Positions 58,557-64,000 of a stretch of 64,000 nt of DNA are shown here, piece after piece. Position numbers and translations under genes: made by a program. The DNA is from Ornatilinea apprima. Its GTDB lineage: Bacteria > Chloroflexota > Anaerolineae > Anaerolineales > Anaerolineaceae. Position 1 is the stretch's first letter, and every line of letters begins with the position of its first letter. The notes under the pieces are model-generated. The model had not been told where the DNA came from and made no database searches. It worked only from the letters and a program-made list of their open reading frames with translations. The stretch spans positions 124,001-188,000 of the forward strand of contig NZ_LGCL01000045.1 of assembly GCF_001306115.1 (NCBI RefSeq), read 5' to 3'.

Positions 58557-58902
58557 AGAAGAGTTATCTCAGATTCAGATTGATATTAATGCAAGCTTTC
58601 CAGAAACCTGTGAAATTTACCATCAAGTTTTCATCTCTGATGGAGCAGGAGGGAAAAAGAGCGACTGGGCAATTACAGTGACTACGGGAGGGCGGATTGG
58701 TCCAGTAGGCAGAGACCCTGTTGAAAGAGTATTAGCGGAAAAGGTTTCCAATTCTCAGCCTTATGTCATCACGATGCCTGCTGGAACAGTGGTTTCTGAA
58801 ACTGATCAGATCCATATTGGTGAAAGGATTTTTGAAGTGGTGGGCGTTATTCAGAGAAGCTTGGAGACAGCGAGACGCGTTATTTGTAAAGAGGTCAGAT
58901 GA
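58546..58902 (+). CDS. Head closure / head-tail joining protein
   Basis: 118 residues, beta-rich (CEIYHQVFISDGAGGKKSDW, VISETDQ-type turn, GERIFEVVGVI). The pattern resembles SPP1 gp16-type stoppers. It overlaps both neighbours, fitting an adaptor gene cluster. Confidence 0.65.
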   Translation: MLTEEELSQIQIDINASFPETCEIYHQVFISDGAGGKKSDWAITVTTGGRIGPVGRDPVERVLAEKVSNSQPYVITMPAGTVVSETDQIHIGERIFEVVGVIQRSLETARRVICKEVR

Positions 58903-59318
58903 AACCAGGTTATCGAGTGGTTTACAACCGCTTTCCAAAGATCGCAGCCCAATTCCCGGTTGCAACTGAGGCGGTTGTAAAGAAGACCACCCAGGAGATT
59001 GAAAAAATCTCCAAAGAAAGCATGGAAGGCCCCAAAAGTGGTCGGCTCTACTCCCGCGGAAAAAAAACCCATCACGCTAGCGCGCCAGGGGAACCACCGG
59101 CTGTTGATAGCGGGAATCTGGCAAACTCAATTCAATCCGAGGTGTCAATGCAGGCCAATGGTCCAAGAGGAGTGGTGTTCACGAATACCGAGTATGCGGT
59201 GGGGCTGGAATTTGGAACACGGAAGATGGCAGCCCGTCCTTTCATGAAGCCAGCAGCTGACAGGATGCGACCGATATATTTATCTGCCTTGAAGAAAATC
59301 GAGGAATCATTGAAATGA
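58899..59318 (+). CDS. HK97 gp10-like tail completion protein
   Basis: 139 residues. The family pattern is clear: a helical start, then SAPGEPPAVDSGNLANSIQS and VVFTNTEYAVGLEFGTRKMA followed by ARPFMKPAADRM. Such proteins cap the tail at the head interface. Overlaps the previous stop by four bases. Confidence 0.85.
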   Translation: MKPGYRVVYNRFPKIAAQFPVATEAVVKKTTQEIEKISKESMEGPKSGRLYSRGKKTHHASAPGEPPAVDSGNLANSIQSEVSMQANGPRGVVFTNTEYAVGLEFGTRKMAARPFMKPAADRMRPIYLSALKKIEESLK

Positions 59319-59518
59319 GCACATTCTTAAATAGGGAGCAGGCTCAGAAACAAAATGAACACATTCTGGAAGAGCAAATTAGTGCTTTGAGCGCCGAAAA
59401 TGCAGTTCTTCATGAAATGTTGGGCAATTATGCAGCGAAGGTAGCCAAGCTTGAATTCGAAATTCTTCTTTTACACTCCAGGGAAGAAGGTATAGATGGC
59501 GGAAATCAACCAGATTGA
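59315..59518 (+). CDS. Small coiled-coil phage protein
   Basis: 67 residues, almost wholly coiled coil (EEQISALSAENAVLHEMLGN). It overlaps both neighbours (ATGA before, 23 bases after). Function unknown. Confidence 0.6.
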   Translation: MSTFLNREQAQKQNEHILEEQISALSAENAVLHEMLGNYAAKVAKLEFEILLLHSREEGIDGGNQPD

Positions 59519-59888
59519 ACGCTGGATTTTTGAAATTCTTTCAGCCGATTCAGCTCTGAGTCAGCTGAGTAAAGGAGTGTATGCTCACCCAGCTGATCAA
59601 AATGCTGAATACCCATTTGTATCGTTCCAGTACCAAGGCGGGTTTGATCTTAACGGTGTAGGTGCCAGACGAATTTATGTGAATGCTCTTTACCTGATAA
59701 GAGTCATTGGAAAGAATTGTGGAATTGAGGATCTCAAATTGGTGGCTGACCGCATTGATAGTCTTCTTACCACGCAGAATGAAGGAAGCATTGCCTGTTT
59801 ACGAGAGCAACCATTTTCCATGGTTGAAGTAGAAGATGGAATCAGATACCCCCACTTGGGAGGTTTGTACCGGTTTTACCTAAGTTAA
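59496..59888 (+). CDS. Tail terminator protein (DUF3168-like)
   Basis: 130 residues. The order of features (ERWIFEILSADSALSQLSKG, YPFVSFQYQGG, a long helix KLVADRIDSLL and a final strand GGLYRFYLS) fits tail terminators of siphophages. It lies between the gp10-like and tail tube genes, the usual place. Confidence 0.7.
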   Translation: MAEINQIERWIFEILSADSALSQLSKGVYAHPADQNAEYPFVSFQYQGGFDLNGVGARRIYVNALYLIRVIGKNCGIEDLKLVADRIDSLLTTQNEGSIACLREQPFSMVEVEDGIRYPHLGGLYRFYLS

Positions 59889-59898
59889 GGAGCCAAAG

Positions 59899-60885
59899 AT
59901 GGCAGAACGATCTAGTATTTTTCAAACTGTGCAAATTGGTGTGGAAGCCAACCATGGTGTAGCCGTATCGGCGAACCGTAAGTTGCAGTCCGTTGGTCTT
60001 TCCACGGCGATGAAAACGGATATCAAGAAATTCAGGCCGGCTGGTAGTAAGTTTCCAACAATTACTGCGCTTGGAAAAGAATGGGTGGAACACAGTCTCA
60101 GCGGCCAATTAACATATACCGAGATTGTGTATCTCTTTGCTTCAATTTTCGGTCTTGATGCTGGTCAGCCAACAGATAATCTTGATGGATCTTTTACTTG
60201 GTTGTTTTCACCAAAAGCAAACCAGGCAGATAACTTTGTTACCTTTACGATTGAACAAGGTGGAAGTGTTCGGAGCCAGCGATCTACATACGGTTTGGTA
60301 AAAGACCTGACTTTGAATTTCAGCCGTGATGAAGCTACGGTTGAGGGTGGCACATTGGCTCAAGCGCTTGAAGACAATGTCATAATGACAGCAGCGCCTT
60401 CAGCTATTGACCTTGTACCTGTGCTGCCAACACATATTTGTATATACCTGTCAGATACATTTGCAGGTCTTGACGCGGCAGACCCACTTCAGCGTGTTCT
60501 ATCCTGTTCTTATTCAATGTCAGATCGTTTTGGGGCGATTTGGCCAATGAATCGAAATTTGAATTCGTTTGGCGCTGTAGTTGAAACCGAACCAAAACCA
60601 CAATTGAAGTTGAAAATGGAAGCCGATGCTGAAGGTATGGCTTTATTGAATACCATGCGAGGTGGTTCCACCAAATTTCTCCGGATTGAAGCGGTTGGAG
60701 ATGAGATCGCTGCAGGTGTGCCTTATGAATTGGTTATTGATACCGCGGTGCAGGTGGAGGAACCTGGAGAATTTGAGGATGCTGATGGTCTTTATGCCAT
60801 TGAATGGACGTTTACCGCGATTCAGGATAGTGCATGGAATAAAGCAACTCAGTTATCTGTGACCAATTCCATTTCAACTCTGTAG
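59899..60885 (+). CDS. Major tail tube protein
   Basis: 328 residues, beta-rich, with MAERSSIFQTVQIGVEANHG at the start, the central EHSLSGQLTYTEIVYLFAS and repeated tube-like strands up to YAIEWTFTAIQDS. Placed between the tail terminator and tail assembly chaperones. AAGGAG precedes the ATG. Confidence 0.8.
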   Translation: MAERSSIFQTVQIGVEANHGVAVSANRKLQSVGLSTAMKTDIKKFRPAGSKFPTITALGKEWVEHSLSGQLTYTEIVYLFASIFGLDAGQPTDNLDGSFTWLFSPKANQADNFVTFTIEQGGSVRSQRSTYGLVKDLTLNFSRDEATVEGGTLAQALEDNVIMTAAPSAIDLVPVLPTHICIYLSDTFAGLDAADPLQRVLSCSYSMSDRFGAIWPMNRNLNSFGAVVETEPKPQLKLKMEADAEGMALLNTMRGGSTKFLRIEAVGDEIAAGVPYELVIDTAVQVEEPGEFEDADGLYAIEWTFTAIQDSAWNKATQLSVTNSISTL

Positions 60886-60893
60886 GAGAAACT

Positions 60894-61283
60894 ATGAGTA
60901 TTCGAATTTCTGATCTTGTCCAAGAAGAACGGACAATCACCATCATGGTCGGTGACGAAGAATTGAGTGTTACTTATAGGCCCAAGGCTTATACACCGCT
61001 TGTGGAAGATCAAATGCAATCTTTGATGGAAAGCAATCGGCCGGGAAATGGTCTTGCTCAGATGCTTTCTCACATCTTGATCAACTGGGATGTGGTAGAT
61101 GAAAACAACAAGCCAATAGAGACCACCTTTGAAAATATAAGGAAATTTCCGGTTGCGCTATTGACTTTAATTACCCAGGAAATAAACAAAGACAATCGCG
61201 CCGGAGATGAAGACCGAAAAAACTCAGGCGGTGGCTCGCGTCGAGGGGCGAAATCGGACAGCGTCCGAACTGGTTCCTTCTGA
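60894..61283 (+). CDS. Tail assembly chaperone (G-type)
   Basis: 129 residues. A helical protein that starts RISDLVQEERTITIMVGDEE and ends in a Gly/Arg/Ser-rich tail. Position between tube and tape-measure genes marks it as the lambda gpG equivalent. A canonical slippery heptamer at 61217-61223, in frame, allows a -1 switch into the next frame to make a longer GT-type protein. Confidence 0.8.
   Translation: MSIRISDLVQEERTITIMVGDEELSVTYRPKAYTPLVEDQMQSLMESNRPGNGLAQMLSHILINWDVVDENNKPIETTFENIRKFPVALLTLITQEINKDNRAGDEDRKNSGGGSRRGAKSDSVRTGSF
61217..61223 (+). promoter_or_regulatory. Programmed -1 ribosomal frameshift site (A_AAA_AAC)
   Basis: The zero-frame codons are CGA-AAA-AAC, so the heptamer A AAA AAC fits X XXY YYZ exactly. 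After a -1 slip the new frame is open for 64 codons to 61417. A short hairpin (CTCG/CGAG, about 61234-61245) and another (CGGAC/GTCCG, about 61255-61267) lie downstream and could act as pause elements. Confidence 0.82.
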
Positions 61284-61417
61284 TGCGGGCTGCGCAAATC
61301 ATGCATGTGCCACCATGGGAGTTGATGAAACAACCAACCTGTTTCATGGATTGGGCTTTGGAAATGAATGCGGCAATGATTGAGGCAGAGACTACAACAA
61401 GACCGAAAAATAAATAG
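61223..61417 (+). CDS. Tail assembly chaperone, T-type extension (via -1 frameshift)
   Basis: In the -1 frame, 64 codons follow the slippery site: the stretch contains VPPWELMKQPTCFMDWALEM and ends at the TAG at 61415-61417. Fused to the first 110 residues of the upstream gene it gives a 174-residue GT-type protein. An internal ATG at 61283, overlapping the G stop, could also start a 44-residue version. The Pro-Trp-x-Leu and WALEMNAAM segments are typical of T domains, which contact the tape measure. Confidence 0.78.
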   Translation, partial: LRRWLASRGEIGQRPNWFLLMRAAQIMHVPPWELMKQPTCFMDWALEMNAAMIEAETTTRPKNK

Positions 61418-61450
61418 TGAAGTAGTCTCTGCCTGATTTTAGGTGAAAGC

Positions 61451-64000
61451 ATGGCGATTACCGTTGCAAAATTGTTAGTTGAAATTGGAGCCAACATAGA
61501 TCAGGCTCTGACCGGCATGGAAAAAGCTGGACAGAGTTTACTGGATGTCGGCGCCAGAGCAAAGCGAGCAGGAGCAGAGCTTACGGCTACTTTCACTTTG
61601 CCCCTGGGAATTGCCGGGCGCCAGGCTCTCAACTTAACTGAAAATTATGACCGAGCCATGGGTGTGTTGCGGGAAACCAGTGGGGCAACCGCGGAAGAGA
61701 TGGGATTACTCCAGCAGAAGGCTAAAGAGTTGGGGGCTGATCTGACTCTCCCGGGCACAAGTGCGGCTGATGCAGCAGAAGCAATGTTGGAATTGGCAAA
61801 AAGTGGTATGGCTATCAACAATGTGTTATCTGCTTCCAAAGGAGTACTACAGATGAGCGCTGCCGGCCAAATCAGCAATGCAAGAGCGGCAGAGATCACC
61901 AGCAATGCGTTGAATGCATTTCGCCTAGAAGGAAATCAGGCTGTAAAGGTTGCCGATTTACTAGCTGCAGGGGCTAATGCCAGTAGTGCTGAAATTGAAG
62001 ATATGGCAGATGCTTTGCAGATGGCAAGCGCTGTGTACTCAGCAGCGGGTGTTCATATTGAAGATCTTACAACCTTGATTGCTGAAATGGCAAATGCTGG
62101 TATCAAAGGAAGTGATGCAGGGACCAGCCTGAAGCAAATGATGTTGAGCCTGCAAGCTCCTACAGCAAAAGCAGCAAATTTGATGAAAGATCTAGGGATC
62201 AATATTTATGATTCTCAAGGCAGTATGTTGCCCATGGAAAAGATAATTGGGCAATTTGCTACCAGCTTGTCTGGCCTTACACAAGAACAGCGCAATGCTG
62301 CGCTTGCTACGATATTTGGAAGTGATGCTGTTAGGGCTGCTAATGTGGTTTTGATGAGTGGTGCAGACGCCTTTATTACAATGCGATCAGCAGTATCCAA
62401 ACAAGGCGCTGCTGCTAATCTGGCAGCGGCTCAAATGAATGGATTAAGTGGAGCTTTTGAGAACTTACGCAGTGCTGGCGAAACAGCAATGCTGGCAGCA
62501 ATAGAGCCTTTTCGAGAAGATATCATCAACCTGACTGGTTCAATTACAGAAACAATTAATACTTTTAGTGAATTGGATGAATCTACTCAAAAGATTATTG
62601 TTGGGTTTTTGGCTGCTGCAGCTGCGGCTGGACCAATGTTAATCGTGTTTGGTCAAATGGCCAGTGGTGCAGGTTTCTTAATGACCACGTTGAGCAATTT
62701 ACCTGGTTTATTATCTCAGGTGGTTTTTGGATTTCAAGCCATGGCAGTTGGAGCCGGTACAGTGGCTGAAGTGGCAACCATGAGCTTTGGGGGATTTGTA
62801 GCTGCTGCTCTACCGGCAATTGCTGCAATTGCAGCTGTTGGAATTGCTTACAAGAAATTGATTGCAGATGTAGTGGCGTCTGGAAAAGAGGCGACAGAAT
62901 CTGCATGGTCAGATTTCTTCCAAAAACAAATTGATTCTGGAAAAAGTGCAGTTGAAATTGCCAATGAATACCGAGCTGCTCAACAGCGAGTTCAACAAAC
63001 ACTTGATGAAGCCAATCCAGTTGCACGGATGTTTATCAAAAACCAGGTTGGCCTTATTGACGCATCCAAACAGGCATCTGAGGCGATTTTACTCAGTTCT
63101 TCCTCATATACTGAGTATGCTTCAGCAATGAGTATGGCTGGCTTGGCCAATGAGCGTCTGGCTGAAAGTGAATGGAAGAAAGCTAGAGAGGTCGGTGCTT
63201 CAGCCCTGCAGATTGAGGCTGGGCTTGGACTGAATGAAGATTACCGCGCTATTGTTGAGGCTTTGGGTGAAACAACAAGGCAAACTACTGACCAATTCAG
63301 TGGATATAATGATGAGCTTGGTGAAGCTAATCAGAAAACCGGTGAATTGATTTCAGCTCAATTAAGTTTGCAGGAAGAATTGAAGAATGCTTCGGGTGCA
63401 GATTATGCCAGAATGGCCCTTGATTCGCTGAAAACGAAGATCGAAGAAACCGGGGATCCTACTGGTGCCCTTACAGTTAAATATCAAGAATTGGGAAAAC
63501 AATTTGGCTTGATGAATGATGCTTCAATTGTGGCAGCAGATAACTGGGGCATTGTTAATGCTGCAATAGAAGGTGGAATCATTCCGATTGAAAAAGCAAG
63601 AGACGCCATTAATTATTTCCGGGCAGACGCCGCTGATGGCTCTATCGATATAGATGCATTCCTTCAAAAATTTGCAATATCTCCTGACCAGGTTCAACCA
63701 TTTCTTGAAAGCATTGGTGGGCTTGAAACTGGCGTACAGAATATTACAACCAACCTGGCTTCTTTGGAATCTGAAGGGATTGGTCATGTCAACAATACTG
63801 GTAAGAGCTTTGAAGCGTTGGATACCACGATTCAAAATTCAGCCAACAATGTTCAAACTCAGTTTATTCAACCGGTCACACAGGACTTGAGCACATTGGC
63901 AACGAAGACAATGCCCGGATTGACAGAAAAAATTGCGGCTCACTTCGATTCAATTCGCGATGCAGCAGAAAAAGCAGCAGGAAAGGTTGGCGCTATCCAT
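61451..64000 (+). CDS. Tail tape measure protein (C-terminal part outside window)
   Basis: 850 codons are open to the right edge. AGGTGAAAGC precedes the ATG. The N-terminal part has the TP901/PhageMin_Tail region: QALNLTENYDRAMGVLRETS, KAKELGADLTLPGTSAADAA, GIKGSDAGTSLKQMML and FGSDAVRAANVVL. Hydrophobic helices follow (about 390-475), then long helical coiled segments. The length of the full protein sets tail length. The prophage continues beyond the window. Confidence 0.9.
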   Translation, partial: MAITVAKLLVEIGANIDQALTGMEKAGQSLLDVGARAKRAGAELTATFTLPLGIAGRQALNLTENYDRAMGVLRETSGATAEEMGLLQQKAKELGADLTLPGTSAADAAEAMLELAKSGMAINNVLSASKGVLQMSAAGQISNARAAEITSNALNAFRLEGNQAVKVADLLAAGANASSAEIEDMADALQMASAVYSAAGVHIEDLTTLIAEMANAGIKGSDAGTSLKQMMLSLQAPTAKAANLMKDLGINIYDSQGSMLPMEKIIGQFATSLSGLTQEQRNAALATIFGSDAVRAANVVLMSGADAFITMRSAVSKQGAAANLAAAQMNGLSGAFENLRSAGETAMLAAIEPFREDIINLTGSITETINTFSELDESTQKIIVGFLAAAAAAGPMLIVFGQMASGAGFLMTTLSNLPGLLSQVVFGFQAMAVGAGTVAEVATMSFGGFVAAALPAIAAIAAVGIAYKKLIADVVASGKEATESAWSDFFQKQIDSGKSAVEIANEYRAAQQRVQQTLDEANPVARMFIKNQVGLIDASKQASEAILLSSSSYTEYASAMSMAGLANERLAESEWKKAREVGASALQIEAGLGLNEDYRAIVEALGETTRQTTDQFSGYNDELGEANQKTGELISAQLSLQEELKNASGADYARMALDSLKTKIEETGDPTGALTVKYQELGKQFGLMNDASIVAADNWGIVNAAIEGGIIPIEKARDAINYFRADAADGSIDIDAFLQKFAISPDQVQPFLESIGGLETGVQNITTNLASLESEGIGHVNNTGKSFEALDTTIQNSANNVQTQFIQPVTQDLSTLATKTMPGLTEKIAAHFDSIRDAAEKAAGKVGAIH

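Overview
The window looks like the chromosome of a free-living bacterium, most likely an Anaerolineae-type Chloroflexota. That placement is inferred from protein character: many lipoproteins and membrane-anchored proteins with Thr/Pro-rich linkers, paired DUF3048 lipoproteins, and a large propeller-GGDEF sensor. No rRNA or other marker gene is present to confirm it. Bases 1 to about 28,270 are GC-rich housekeeping and signalling genes. From about 28,390 to the right edge the DNA is more AT-rich and is mobile: tRNA-Pro remnants, a toxin-antitoxin islet, a type III restriction-modification locus and most of a tailed-phage genome.

Host region. Left to right it holds a truncated ABC exporter, a DUF4349 lipoprotein, and a minus-strand operon running coaX, coaBC, two DUF3048 lipoproteins (one frameshifted) and a phosphoesterase. 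Next comes metH, preceded by a SAM-I riboswitch and terminator. Then selA, an M24 peptidase, tsaD, an ECF sigma/anti-sigma pair, two thiol-redox proteins, a LysM protein, hemW, an L,D-transpeptidase, an HD-GYP protein, a multi-pass membrane protein and a Reg_prop/Y_Y_Y/GGDEF diguanylate cyclase.

Integration zone (28,390-36,140). The 3' part of a proline tRNA with its terminator appears in several partial copies, two of them as a 92-bp tandem repeat. These copies flank a two-gene MNT/HEPN module. To their right lie type III Mod and Res, with three extra genes. No intact tRNA-Pro and no integrase are in the window; both would be expected to the right of base 64,000.

Prophage (about 36,270 to beyond 64,000). 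A leftward immunity operon (repressor, small membrane protein, lipoprotein) faces a strong rightward promoter. The early region has small zinc-finger and ribbon-helix-helix proteins, two D-armless tRNA-like structures, an ERCC4 nuclease, RecT, a PD-(D/E)XK exonuclease, a J-domain protein, a vWA protein, a VapE-type helicase, a repeat cluster that may be an origin, and a PrimPol. Late genes are small and large terminase, portal, MuF head protein, lysis genes, scaffold, capsid, connectors, tail tube, tail-assembly chaperones with a programmed -1 frameshift site, and a tape-measure gene cut by the window edge.

The most unusual feature is in the MuF-like head protein (51,575-54,226). It contains an intein, and the intein's homing endonuclease, an EDxHD/Vsr-like protein with two helix-turn-helix units, is encoded on the opposite strand. 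It lies in exact codon register and stays open across essentially the whole intein. Also notable are a duplicated promoter/leader/terminator element ahead of the terminase and lysis genes, the iteron-like cluster, and the tRNA-Pro repeat array.
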